From the NCBI GenBank assembly GCA_016787345.1, contig JAEUUU010000047.1, positions 1 to 64,000 of the forward strand: 64,000 nt of DNA, written 5' to 3'. The translations under genes were made by a program, and so were the position numbers. This DNA comes from Saprospiraceae bacterium. GTDB taxonomy: Bacteria; Bacteroidota; Bacteroidia; Chitinophagales; Saprospiraceae. Positions 1 to 8,298 of this stretch are shown piece after piece. The notes beneath the pieces are model-generated. The model saw only the letters and a list, made by a program, of their open reading frames with translations, had not been told where the DNA came from and made no database searches. Numbering within the stretch: position 1 is the first letter of the stretch; each line of letters opens with the position of its first letter.

Positions 1-92
1 CAAATGTGATAGTGCCCCGGCGGGGTGGGCCCGCACCTTTGTGCCATCAATGTTTCAAACGCCATTGGCACAAACACCCACACCCGTACAAA

Positions 93-1052
93 ATGAAAAA
101 GGCACTCAAAATTTTCGGTTATCTGATGCTGGGTTTGCTGGCAATCGTGATCGGTCTGGCCGCTTATATCCAGTTCTCCGCCATCCCTGTGTACCCGGTC
201 AATCCGCCTGCACTAACGATTACGCCCGACAGTGCGCTGGTCGCCGAAGGCCGCCGGATCGTTATGACCGATTGCGCCCATTGCCACCGTGCGCCCGACG
301 GCAAGTTGTCCGGCGATCTCTGGTTTGAAGACCCGGACTTTGGCACACTCTGGACCGGCAACATCACTCAACACCCCGAGGCGGGCATCGGCGCCTATAC
401 CGACGGCGAACTGGCGCTGTTGCTCCGCACAGGCATCAAAAGAGACGGACACTTCGCCGGCCCCTGGATGACCTTCCCCCTGGTCTCCGACCAGGATCTC
501 GCCGCCATCATCGCTTTTCTTCGCTCCGATGCGCCCGAAGTGCAGGCGGTCGACAAGCCGCAACCGCTGGCCGATCTGAAATTCCTGGGCAAAATGTTTG
601 TCAAGATGATCCTGAAACCCGTAGCGACTTACCCCCAACAGCCCATCCCCACGCCATCGCCCGCCGACACGCTTGCCTACGGCCGCTACCTCGCCACGGG
701 TCGCTGGGAGTGCTACCGCTGCCACTCGGCCAGTTTTGAAACCAACAACGACTTCGAACCCGAAAAATCGACAGGCTATTTCAGCGGCGGCAACCCCGTC
801 ACCACCAAGGAAGGACTCGACATTAATTCCGCCAATATCACCCCCGACCCGGAAACCGGGATCGGCAACTGGACGCTGGCGCAGTTCAACGAAGCGGTGC
901 GTTTCGGCAAACACCCCGACGGCCGCTCGCTCCATCCGGCCATGCCCCCGATGTCGATGCTGACGGATCAGGAAATAAACGCGCTCTGGGCTTATCTGCG
1001 AACGGTACCGGCGATTCATCATCCGGTGGAGCGCAACGGGCAGCAGCAATAA
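93..1052 (+). CDS. membrane-anchored dihaem cytochrome c
   Basis: The 319-residue product has an N-terminal membrane segment (about residues 4-26), followed by two c-type cytochrome domains with haem motifs CAHCH (Cys61) and CYRCH (Cys207). The two halves both contain an N-I-T-x-x-P/H-x-x-GIG-like stretch after the haem, which suggests an internal duplication as in dihaem cytochromes of the alcohol/gluconate dehydrogenase type. It should sit in the inner membrane facing the periplasm and carry electrons; the partner cannot be read from the context. An in-frame upstream ATG at 6 exists, but the added 29 residues are polar and lack signal character, so the ATG at 93 (MKKALK) is preferred. Confidence 0.85.
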   Translation: MKKALKIFGYLMLGLLAIVIGLAAYIQFSAIPVYPVNPPALTITPDSALVAEGRRIVMTDCAHCHRAPDGKLSGDLWFEDPDFGTLWTGNITQHPEAGIGAYTDGELALLLRTGIKRDGHFAGPWMTFPLVSDQDLAAIIAFLRSDAPEVQAVDKPQPLADLKFLGKMFVKMILKPVATYPQQPIPTPSPADTLAYGRYLATGRWECYRCHSASFETNNDFEPEKSTGYFSGGNPVTTKEGLDINSANITPDPETGIGNWTLAQFNEAVRFGKHPDGRSLHPAMPPMSMLTDQEINALWAYLRTVPAIHHPVERNGQQQ

Positions 1053-1072
1053 TCAATTTGCCGCTGTAAGCC

Positions 1073-1600
1073 ATGCAAACGCGCATCGAGAACCAGGCCA
1101 CCGGAACGCAAATCATCGTTGTGCGGCCGGCTGCCGAAACCGGGGGCGCCTTTACCGAAACGATCATCGTACTGCCGGCCGGCGCGCAGGGGCCGCCGCT
1201 GCACCTGCACCCGCTGCAGGAAGAACATTTCGAAACGCTGGAAGGAATCCTGGGCATCAGGGTCGGCAACCGCACGGTTGTTGTGCCGCCCGGCCGTTCG
1301 TTCACGGTGCCGCCCGGCGTGCCGCACAGCTGGTTCGGGGTAGGCGGTCGGGCGGTGCGCTGCCGGGCCATCTGGAAACCCTCGTTGCACATCGAATACC
1401 TGATGGAAGAACTCACACAATCGGCCAATCGCCGGAAATCGAAATCCCCATCCCTGCTGGAAGCCGCTTATGTGCTGCATCGCATACGGGGCGAGTATTT
1501 CCTGGCAGGCGCCTTTCCGAAAGAACTGCAGATTCTGCTGTTTGCCATATTGGCGCTGCTCGGCAAGTCGTTCGGATTGGTAAAAGCCAAGCGGAACTAA
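1073..1600 (+). CDS. cupin domain protein with C-terminal hydrophobic segment
   Basis: The 175-residue protein has a cupin_2 core at roughly residues 30-100. HLHPLQEEHFETLEG carries the first cupin motif (two His and a Glu as likely metal ligands), and PPGVPHSWFG is the second. A hydrophobic stretch near residues 150-167 could be a membrane anchor. The family includes dioxygenases, isomerases and sugar-binding regulators, so no reaction can be assigned. It starts 20 bp after the cytochrome gene on the same strand and may be cotranscribed with it. Confidence 0.75.
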   Translation: MQTRIENQATGTQIIVVRPAAETGGAFTETIIVLPAGAQGPPLHLHPLQEEHFETLEGILGIRVGNRTVVVPPGRSFTVPPGVPHSWFGVGGRAVRCRAIWKPSLHIEYLMEELTQSANRRKSKSPSLLEAAYVLHRIRGEYFLAGAFPKELQILLFAILALLGKSFGLVKAKRN

Positions 1601-1640
1601 TTTAAAATCAACTATTTAGTCATTATTAAAACCCAATGTT

Positions 1641-2138
1641 ATGTTTAACTTTTTGAAAATTTCCACCCTCTCGCTGCTGTTCTTTTTCAGCTTCTCCCTC
1701 CATGCCCAAATCAGCGCCGCCGATGAAAAGGGAACAAAAGAATGCTATGACGCCTGCATAGCAGCATTTGAAAAAAATGACGCCAATGCGCTGTGCCAAT
1801 GGTTTACCGACAATGCCGAACATATCGGGCCCATGGGCGATATCGTACGCGGCCGCGACAATCTGATTCCTTACTACACGCATTTATTCGAGTGGTTTGG
1901 CACCATGCCCAAACCGGATCGCAGTGAAACGAAAGTTACGAACATGCAATCCCGGTACCTGGCTACCGATCTGGTTCAGGTGACGTACACAGAGGATAAT
2001 ATCCGCTATTATGGTGAAAAGACCGAATCGGAGAAGTTTTCCTGCGCCGTTGTGCTGCGCAAGACAAAAGGAAAATGGCTGATCGAATTACTGATGATGA
2101 CGCCCGTACAAACCATGCCGCCCGCAACGAATAAATAA
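1641..2138 (+). CDS. secreted SnoaL/NTF2-like protein
   Basis: The 165-residue product begins with a clear signal peptide (hydrophobic run ending LHAQ) and continues with a single NTF2-like (SnoaL/DUF4440) fold. The helical start is CYDACIAAFEKNDANAL, and a beta-sheet tail ends with KTKGKWLIELLMM. Such domains bind small hydrophobic ligands or act as isomerases and hydrolases, but no catalytic residues can be assigned here. The next gene encodes a related secreted NTF2-like protein 41 bp downstream, so the two look like an old tandem duplication and probably form one transcription unit. Confidence 0.75.
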   Translation: MFNFLKISTLSLLFFFSFSLHAQISAADEKGTKECYDACIAAFEKNDANALCQWFTDNAEHIGPMGDIVRGRDNLIPYYTHLFEWFGTMPKPDRSETKVTNMQSRYLATDLVQVTYTEDNIRYYGEKTESEKFSCAVVLRKTKGKWLIELLMMTPVQTMPPATNK

Positions 2139-2179
2139 AGAACCCAACCCATTCTATCCTTCATTTCATTCCATTGATT

Positions 2180-2650
2180 ATGAAAACGTTGTTCAAAAAT
2201 TTTGCACTGTTCCTCCTGGTCTTTTTCTCCCTCCATCTCAACGCCCAAACCGCCGCCGACAAAGCCGAGGTGCTGAAAATGTGGGATGAAGTCTGGCACG
2301 CCTATGAGGCCGACGAAACCAAAATGTGGGACTATTACGCCGACAATGCCTGTGAAGTGTTCCCCGACGGCAGCCATATCTGCGGCAAAGATGCCCTGAA
2401 AGCCGGCTACGAAGCCTTTAAACCCATGCTGGAAGGCACGCCAAGCTGGACCTACGCCACGCCCGAAGTCAGTTTTATCAGCCCCGACGTGGCGCTGCTG
2501 ATTGCAGAAATTAACGTTGATATGAAACTGAAAGGCGGCCAGCAAATCGGCGGGAAAATGAAATTCACGGCCATTGTCAAAAAAACCAGCGGCCGCTGGC
2601 TCATCGTGTACGACAGCCAAACGCCGATACTGAACATGTCGGGCAACTAA
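2180..2650 (+). CDS. secreted SnoaL/NTF2-like protein, second copy
   Basis: The 156-residue protein has a signal peptide ending LNAQ and an NTF2-like fold with the typical KKTSGRWLIVYDSQTP beta-strand end. It parallels the preceding gene in length, signal peptide and domain, but the sequences are well diverged. ATG at 2180 (MKTLFKN) is preferred over a TTG two codons earlier. Function is unknown; export to the periplasm is predicted from the signal peptide. Confidence 0.75.
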   Translation: MKTLFKNFALFLLVFFSLHLNAQTAADKAEVLKMWDEVWHAYEADETKMWDYYADNACEVFPDGSHICGKDALKAGYEAFKPMLEGTPSWTYATPEVSFISPDVALLIAEINVDMKLKGGQQIGGKMKFTAIVKKTSGRWLIVYDSQTPILNMSGN

Positions 2651-2788
2651 AAGCGCCTGCCGCGGACGTTGCGCCTGCAAGTTTGCAAACCACCTGTTAA
2701 CAAACTCCAGCAGGTGTAACGTCTGCGGCCCTGCCGGTGTACCATCCGGGTACATTTTATTCAACCATTTAACCCAATTACAAAAATC

Positions 2789-2911
2789 ATGGAAACGCAA
2801 TCGATCACCGAAACACCCGAAACTACCACCCCCGACACCACGACTGTCGCCGTGCCGGAAAGCCTCGGCTCCTGGCCCGATGCCTGGTACTTCCCCTACT
2901 TCGAATCGTGA
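2789..2911 (+). pseudogene. truncated gene start, 40 codons
   Basis: An ATG preceded by a typical AT-rich leader opens a frame that begins METQSITETPE, runs through a Thr/Pro/Glu-rich stretch and continues SWPDAWYFPYFES before a TGA. The second half looks like the start of a folded domain that is cut off; the DNA immediately downstream (2936-3018) is a dispersed palindromic repeat. The simplest reading is a gene whose 3' part was replaced when the repeat or a deletion arrived. It could instead be a real 40-residue peptide. Confidence 0.35.
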
Positions 2912-2935
2912 GAGAGCAGCCTTTGGGGCTGGTCC

Positions 2936-3018
2936 GTTGACAATCCGTGTCATCTGTGTTTCCATCCTGCCACGGCGGCGCATGGCAACGCGAATGACAC
3001 GAATTGTCGCGGATGGTA
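2936..3018. repeat. degenerate palindromic dispersed repeat
   Basis: The left part reads CCGTGTCATCTGTGTTTCC and the right part GCGAATGACACGAATTGTCG, an imperfect inverted repeat. It resembles the 'CGTGTCATTCGTG' intergenic repeats recalled from many environmental Bacteroidota genomes. Together with the fragment at 2789-2911 it accounts for most of the 456-bp gap 2651-3106; no other gene is visible there. Confidence 0.5.
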
Positions 3019-3106
3019 AAAAAGGCGGCGCACGGAAAACCAATCCCGACACATCGGTCGTACATGCCAGTCGAATTTTATCACCAACTATTTTCCTTCT
3101 AACAAC

Positions 3107-4384
3107 ATGAAAACTGTTCTATCCTTCTTGTTTCTATTGGTAACGGGTTTGCTGTCGGCCCAATCCTTTACCGTCGTAGCCGACAGTCTGCGCCTGCCCA
3201 ACGGCCTCGAATTCGACGCCCAGGGCCGTCTTTGGGTCACGGAATCCGGCTACGGTTTCGACGACGGCGCTGTGTCGATCGTTCAGCCCAACGGCGATTT
3301 GTTGCCCGTGGTGGTCAATCTGGCGGCGTTCTACGACACCACGAGCCAGGAAAACGTCGGTCCCTGGCACACCGCGGCCCTGCCGGGCAATCAATTGGGC
3401 GTCCTGTCGCCCGTCGACGGAGGCATCCTGCTGTTCGATCTGGGTGGCTTCATCCCCGGCGTTTCGCAACCGCTCACTGCCGCCAGCGCTACCACGGTTC
3501 CGATCGCCGATTTTGTTTTTCAAAATCAGCCGCCGGGTATGGGCGATTCCAATCCATACACGGCCTTGCAGGACGCCAACGGCAACTGGTTCGTCGCCGA
3601 TGCCGGCTTCAACGGTATCGTCAAAGTAGAGGCGGGCAGCGGGCAGCGTTCGGTCTTTTGCAAATTCGATCCCATCGCCAACCCGCTTCCCATCGGTCCG
3701 CCCGTGATCGACGCCGTTCCGACGCGCATCATCGCCAAACCGGGCGGCGGGTACTACGTGTGCAACCTGACCGGTTTTCCTTTCCCCGAAGGCGCGGCCT
3801 CAGTTTTTGAAGTCAGCGAAAATGGAACGGTCTCGGCTTTACACACGGGGCTAACGATGCTGACCGATCTGGTCCTCGACGCGGCTACCGGCAACCTGTA
3901 TGCCCTTCAAATCGGCACTTTCGACCTTTCAATTTTCAATTTTGCCCCGAACTCGGCCAAAGTCTGGCGGATACACCCCGACGGCTCGAAGGAAATCGTA
4001 GCGGAAAACTTCGATCTGGCGCCGGGTATGGCGATCGACGGGCAGGGCATTCTGTACGTCAGCGAACTGGCCAGCGGACGGATATTGCGCTTCGACGGCG
4101 TCACGGGCGCCCACTCGCCGGCCGACGAACTGATCGCGCTGTCGCTGTCGCCCAACCCGGCCAATACGTTCGTCCGGGTCCATTTCACGCTCGACGCCGA
4201 AACGCCGGTGACCCTCCGCTTGCTCGACGCGCGCGGCGCATTGTTGCAAACCCGCAATCTCGGCCGGCTTGGCTCGGGGTTGCACGAATCCGAACTTGAA
4301 CTTTCGCAATATCCGGCCGGCTTGTACTGGGCCGAGGTCCGGACGGTATCCGGAACCAAAACGATGCAGGTGGTGAAATACTAA
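3107..4384 (+). CDS. T9SS-exported ScyD/ScyE (SMP-30-like) beta-propeller
   Basis: The 425-residue product has a signal peptide (ends LLSAQ). Residues about 25-340 form a propeller of the SMP-30/ScyD type, with repeated strands such as LPNGLEFDAQGRLWVTESG, GNWFVADAGFNGIVKVE and GILYVSELASGRILRFDG. Residues about 345-425 are a T9SS type A sorting domain (LSLSPNPANTFVRV, ending in a short basic strand). It is predicted to be secreted or attached to the cell surface. ScyD/ScyE proteins are named from cyanobacterial scytonemin clusters, but none of that pathway is present, so the substrate is unknown. Confidence 0.8.
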   Translation: MKTVLSFLFLLVTGLLSAQSFTVVADSLRLPNGLEFDAQGRLWVTESGYGFDDGAVSIVQPNGDLLPVVVNLAAFYDTTSQENVGPWHTAALPGNQLGVLSPVDGGILLFDLGGFIPGVSQPLTAASATTVPIADFVFQNQPPGMGDSNPYTALQDANGNWFVADAGFNGIVKVEAGSGQRSVFCKFDPIANPLPIGPPVIDAVPTRIIAKPGGGYYVCNLTGFPFPEGAASVFEVSENGTVSALHTGLTMLTDLVLDAATGNLYALQIGTFDLSIFNFAPNSAKVWRIHPDGSKEIVAENFDLAPGMAIDGQGILYVSELASGRILRFDGVTGAHSPADELIALSLSPNPANTFVRVHFTLDAETPVTLRLLDARGALLQTRNLGRLGSGLHESELELSQYPAGLYWAEVRTVSGTKTMQVVKY

Positions 4385-4396
4385 ACGCCGGCAGGG

Positions 4397-4498
4397 CATC
4401 TCGTTTCCCACAGATATTCGCAAATAGAAATGCAGATTTTGCAGGCAAAATAACCTGCCCGCGTCTGCGAAACCATCTGCGCTTGTCTGCTGGAAATA
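4397..4498. repeat. degenerate CACAGAT/TCTGCG intergenic repeat
   Basis: The stretch after the ScyD-like gene combines CCCACAGATATTCGCAAAT, a small hairpin GCAGG-caaaataa-CCTGC, and GTCTGCGAAACCATCTGCG. These are recognisable as an imperfect palindromic repeat built on the ATCTGCG/CGCAGAT theme. The inner hairpin may help end transcription, but it is not followed by a T-run. Confidence 0.4.
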
Positions 4499-4646
4499 AA
4501 AAATCGGAACGCGGCGAGGCGGCGCAGAAGAGCCGGATTATGGTGTTTATCGGCCTTTTGTGTCGCTTTGCCGCTGTTTTGAATTTTCCGTAAATCTGTT
4601 GTTTTTCATGAAAAAATGCTAAATTTCCGTGTCAAAACGGAAAACC

Positions 4647-7412
4647 ATGTGTTACAATGCCCGCGTTTTTCTGCTGTTGGCGCTGGGTTGGTGGAGTTTC
4701 TCTGCTGCCGCGCAACGACCGGAAATCGACAGTTTGTACCGGCTGTTGAACAATGCAAACACCGATACCGCCCGTTGGTATTATTCCATCGAATTATCGG
4801 CCAAATATCTGCGCATCAATACCGATACCTCCCTGATGTACGGCCAGCAGTCGTTGTCGTGGAGCGGTAATCTGGGCAACGGCAAATGCAAAGCCACGAG
4901 CCTGAACACGCTGGGTGCGACCTACTGGTCCAAAGGCGAGCATGAAACGGCCCTGCGTTATTATTTCGATGCCCTGAAAACCAGCGAAGAGCGGGGATTT
5001 GCCAAACTGACTTCTACGATTTACGGCAATATCGGCATGTTGTATTCCGAGCGACACGACCCCGATCGCGCCTTGGAATACCTGCGCAAATCGCTGGCCC
5101 TGAAATACGAAATCAAGGATACGCTGGGCATTATGCGGGCGCTCAACAACATCGGCGAGGCCTATGTGGAGGCCAAACAACCCGATTCGGCCCTGGTCAG
5201 TTTTTTGCGCTGCGTACCGTTTCTCGAAGCCAAAAACGAGTCGTTCGGCAAAGGCATCGTATTCAACAACATCGGCACTATTTATTTTCACAAAAAGGAC
5301 TACGCCAACGCGGCCGATTACTACAACCGCTCGCGCAGCATCCGCGAACAGATCGGCGACAATGGCGGTTTGTCGGTCGTTTTGGGCAATCTGGGCGATC
5401 TGGCCCTGGCGCGCAACGACCCGTTCGGGGCAATCGGTTTTTACGAACGTTCGCTGGCCCTGAATGAAAAAACGGTCAGCGCCAGCGACCGTGCGGCGTT
5501 TTGGCAAAAATTGTCGGGCGCCTATGCCGCGCAAGGCAATTTCACAAGGGCTTACGATTATCTGCACCAATATGTCGGGTACCGCGATTCTTTGTACAAC
5601 AAGGAGCGGGAAGAGCGCATCGCCGAAATGGAGGTTCGCTACCAGACAGGTCTGAAAGAAGCCGAAATTGCGCGACAACAGTTGCAGATCGAACGCGCGC
5701 GGAGCCGGCAGCGCATCCTGTTTTTCAGCGCTTTGGCCGTTGTGTTGGCCTTGGGCGGCCTGTTTCAGTTTTTGCGCAACCGCCAGCGGCTTCGTCAGCG
5801 GGAGGCCGAACACAACCTGATCCTTCGGGAAGCCGAGGCAACCCGTCTGCGCGAACTCGATCAGGTCAAATCTTCTTTCTTTGCCAATATCAGCCACGAA
5901 TTCCGCACCCCGCTCACCCTGATCCTGGGTCCGGTGCAGAAATGGCTGCGTGAACAAAACGATCGCCCCGAAATAGCGGTTCCCGCCAAAGATCTCAACG
6001 GTATTCGGCGCAGCGCCTCGAGGCTGCTGGATCTGGTCAATCAACTGCTCGACCTCTCCAAAATCGAAAGCGGGCGCATGCGGCTCAGCATCGGTCGCGA
6101 CGACCTTACGCAAACCCTGCGCGTGCTCGGCAACGCCTTCGAAAGTATGGCCGAACAAGGCAATATCCGGTATCGCATCGATATTCCGGCCGAGTCGGCG
6201 CTGGCCTGGTTCGACCGCGACAAACTGGAAAAAATCTGCTCCAACCTTTTGTCCAACGCCTTCAAACACACGCCGGCCGGCGGGGAGGTGACGCTCAAAG
6301 CCGGCATTGAAAATGACCGCCTTCACCTGTCGGTGCGCGATACCGGAAAAGGAATTGCGACGCAGGAACTCGACAAAATATTCGAGCGATTTTATCAGGT
6401 GGAAGGATCGGGCGAAAAGGGTACGGGAATCGGCCTAGCGCTGGTGAAAGAACTCGTCAGCCTGCACAAAGGCGAGATTTTTGTCGAAAGCCGCCCGGAA
6501 GAAGGGTCCGTATTTTCCGTGACTTTGCCGGTAGGCTGGGGCATGTTCGCCCCGGAAGAAATTGTGGAGCCGGCCCTCGCGACGAGTTCGACATTGATTT
6601 TAGACCGGCCTTCTTTTGCCGCGGAGGAAACAGTATCGCCGTCGACAGCAACCGACGACAAGTTGCCGCTTTGTCTGGTGGTGGAGGATAACGTTGAATT
6701 ACAGGCTTTTATACGGGATCAACTTGTCGGGCAATTCCGGGTACACATTGCGGCCAACGGCCGGCAAGGGCTCGACGCCGCGCTGGATCTCATCCCCGAC
6801 CTGATTATTTCGGATGTGATGATGCCCGAGATGGACGGCAACCGGATGTGCGCCGCCCTCAAAACCGACGAACGCACGAGCCACATCCCCGTCATCCTGC
6901 TCACGGCCAAAGCCGGACAGGAAAGCCGGATCGAGGGGCTGGAAACCGGCGCCGACGATTACCTGACCAAACCGTTCGACACGCGCGAACTGCTCGTCAG
7001 GGCCAATAACCTGATCGCCCAGCGCGAACGGCTGCGCAAACAGTTCAGCCGTACCGTCGTACTGAAACCCAAAGACATCGCCCTGACCTCGGCCGATGAA
7101 CGTTTCCTGCAACGTATCCAGGACAGCCTCGATGCCCACCTGTCCGACGAGCAGTTCAGCGTGGAAGAACTCGCCGCACAGGCGGGCATGAGCCGGAGCC
7201 AGTTGCATCGCAAACTGACGGCCCTGATCGATCAGCCGCCGGTGGAATTTATCCGGAATTTCCGCCTGCGCCGCGCCAAGGAAATGCTGGAAGCCGGCAC
7301 GGGCAACGTGTCGGAAATTGGTTTTGAAGTCGGGTTCAGCAGCCCCGCCTATTTCTCCAAAGCATTCAAGGATGCATTCGGGGTGTCGCCGAGCGAGGTC
7401 CGGAAGGGTTGA
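4647..7412 (+). CDS. TPR-sensor hybrid histidine kinase/response regulator/AraC
   Basis: The 921-residue one-protein two-component regulator begins with a signal peptide (ends FSAAAQ). A periplasmic array of TPR repeats covers about residues 40-330 (ALRYYFDALKTSEERG, ALEYLRKSLALKYEI) and a membrane helix lies near 357-377. The kinase has HisKA with phospho-acceptor His417 (ISHEFRTPL) and HATPase with DTGKGIA and GTGIGLALVKELV. A receiver follows with phospho-acceptor Asp723 (SDVMMPEMDG), then an AraC DNA-binding domain (residues ~815-921). This is the family of hybrid two-component systems that control polysaccharide or stress loci in Bacteroidota. Its target is not evident, since neighbours lack SusC/SusD genes. 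GTG at 4629 is a possible earlier start. Confidence 0.93.
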   Translation: MCYNARVFLLLALGWWSFSAAAQRPEIDSLYRLLNNANTDTARWYYSIELSAKYLRINTDTSLMYGQQSLSWSGNLGNGKCKATSLNTLGATYWSKGEHETALRYYFDALKTSEERGFAKLTSTIYGNIGMLYSERHDPDRALEYLRKSLALKYEIKDTLGIMRALNNIGEAYVEAKQPDSALVSFLRCVPFLEAKNESFGKGIVFNNIGTIYFHKKDYANAADYYNRSRSIREQIGDNGGLSVVLGNLGDLALARNDPFGAIGFYERSLALNEKTVSASDRAAFWQKLSGAYAAQGNFTRAYDYLHQYVGYRDSLYNKEREERIAEMEVRYQTGLKEAEIARQQLQIERARSRQRILFFSALAVVLALGGLFQFLRNRQRLRQREAEHNLILREAEATRLRELDQVKSSFFANISHEFRTPLTLILGPVQKWLREQNDRPEIAVPAKDLNGIRRSASRLLDLVNQLLDLSKIESGRMRLSIGRDDLTQTLRVLGNAFESMAEQGNIRYRIDIPAESALAWFDRDKLEKICSNLLSNAFKHTPAGGEVTLKAGIENDRLHLSVRDTGKGIATQELDKIFERFYQVEGSGEKGTGIGLALVKELVSLHKGEIFVESRPEEGSVFSVTLPVGWGMFAPEEIVEPALATSSTLILDRPSFAAEETVSPSTATDDKLPLCLVVEDNVELQAFIRDQLVGQFRVHIAANGRQGLDAALDLIPDLIISDVMMPEMDGNRMCAALKTDERTSHIPVILLTAKAGQESRIEGLETGADDYLTKPFDTRELLVRANNLIAQRERLRKQFSRTVVLKPKDIALTSADERFLQRIQDSLDAHLSDEQFSVEELAAQAGMSRSQLHRKLTALIDQPPVEFIRNFRLRRAKEMLEAGTGNVSEIGFEVGFSSPAYFSKAFKDAFGVSPSEVRKG

Positions 7413-7413
7413 C

Positions 7414-8160
7414 TCAGCGGCGCAGTTTGATACTGCAATCCAGCACCGTGGGGTCCTCCAGCACATCGATGAGCGAGTGCGAGGAGCTGACCAGGTGACG
7501 GCCCTCGCGTTTCAGGTGCTCGCCTTTGACCTTTTTTACCTTCCCGTCAAAATGGAAGCGGCGGGTGTAGGTATTGCTGCCGAGCATCATTTTGAGCATG
7601 GGATTGTTGCGCATGTCGCCTAAAGGATTGTCTTCCATGCCGGGTATTTCGACCGGCACGGCGTGGTAGGCGAAGGTTTTGCCTTGCCAGCCGACGCTGG
7701 TTTTGGCGCTGTTGAACATCTTTCGCATACTACCGAAGGCGCCGATTTCGCCGTTGCCGGGGCCCGTCAGGGTGTCGAGTCCGTTGAAATTTTCCCAAAA
7801 AAGGTTGATTTCGTTTACTTCTTTGAAATCAAACATGAACGTCAGTTTGAATCCCGACTTCATTTTGAGGGCGACTTTCGAGCGTTCGGCGAGTTCGGGG
7901 TGGGGGAGGCGAAGCTTGACGGAATCGGGCAGGCTGGCCATCGACAGGAGGGTGTCACGAAACGGACTCTGACCGGTGCTGTCCGATGCTTCCGCCAGCG
8001 ATTGAAATAATTGCTGGTAGCTTCCCATCATCGACATGTCGAAGCTCATTTCGTAGCGGCCGCTGCGGTCTTTTTTGAACCAGTATTCTTCAGTGATGTC
8101 AAAACAGCTCGAAAAGGCGAGCAGTACAAAAAGCAGGGCAATGGGGCGTAAGAGTTTCAT
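7414..8160 (-). CDS. hypothetical lipoprotein
   Basis: The 248-residue product has a lipoprotein signal with lipobox FSSC followed by FDITEEYWF. The rest is soluble and mixed, with GRYEMSFDMSMMGS and a C-terminal basic patch (KVKKVKGEHLKREGRH). No catalytic motif or known domain is recognised. It converges on the histidine kinase gene, with only one base between the two stop codons. ATG at 8160 (MKLLRP) is used; a TTG three codons upstream is less likely. Confidence 0.7.
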   Translation of the reverse strand: MKLLRPIALLFVLLAFSSCFDITEEYWFKKDRSGRYEMSFDMSMMGSYQQLFQSLAEASDSTGQSPFRDTLLSMASLPDSVKLRLPHPELAERSKVALKMKSGFKLTFMFDFKEVNEINLFWENFNGLDTLTGPGNGEIGAFGSMRKMFNSAKTSVGWQGKTFAYHAVPVEIPGMEDNPLGDMRNNPMLKMMLGSNTYTRRFHFDGKVKKVKGEHLKREGRHLVSSSHSLIDVLEDPTVLDCSIKLRR

Positions 8161-8298
8161 GGTTAACAATATTTTTGGGTGAAAAGGAACAGGCTGCCGG
8201 GGATTCGTGCAAGTCTTGTCGATTAAATTTATCGCAATTTTACCGCTTCAAAAGGCGCCAACCGCCTGCTGCCAGGTTTTGCTCAAACGATACGTCCG

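Noticed and set aside
1..92. End of an upstream gene or RNA at the window edge
   Set aside because: The 92 bases contain no recognisable coding end or RNA structure; only a possible ACCTTTG -7-like motif near 35-41.
2880..3110. Open frame across the dispersed repeat
   Set aside because: It is composed of repeat sequence (Arg/Thr-rich) and overlaps the start of the ScyD-like gene; no sign of coding selection.
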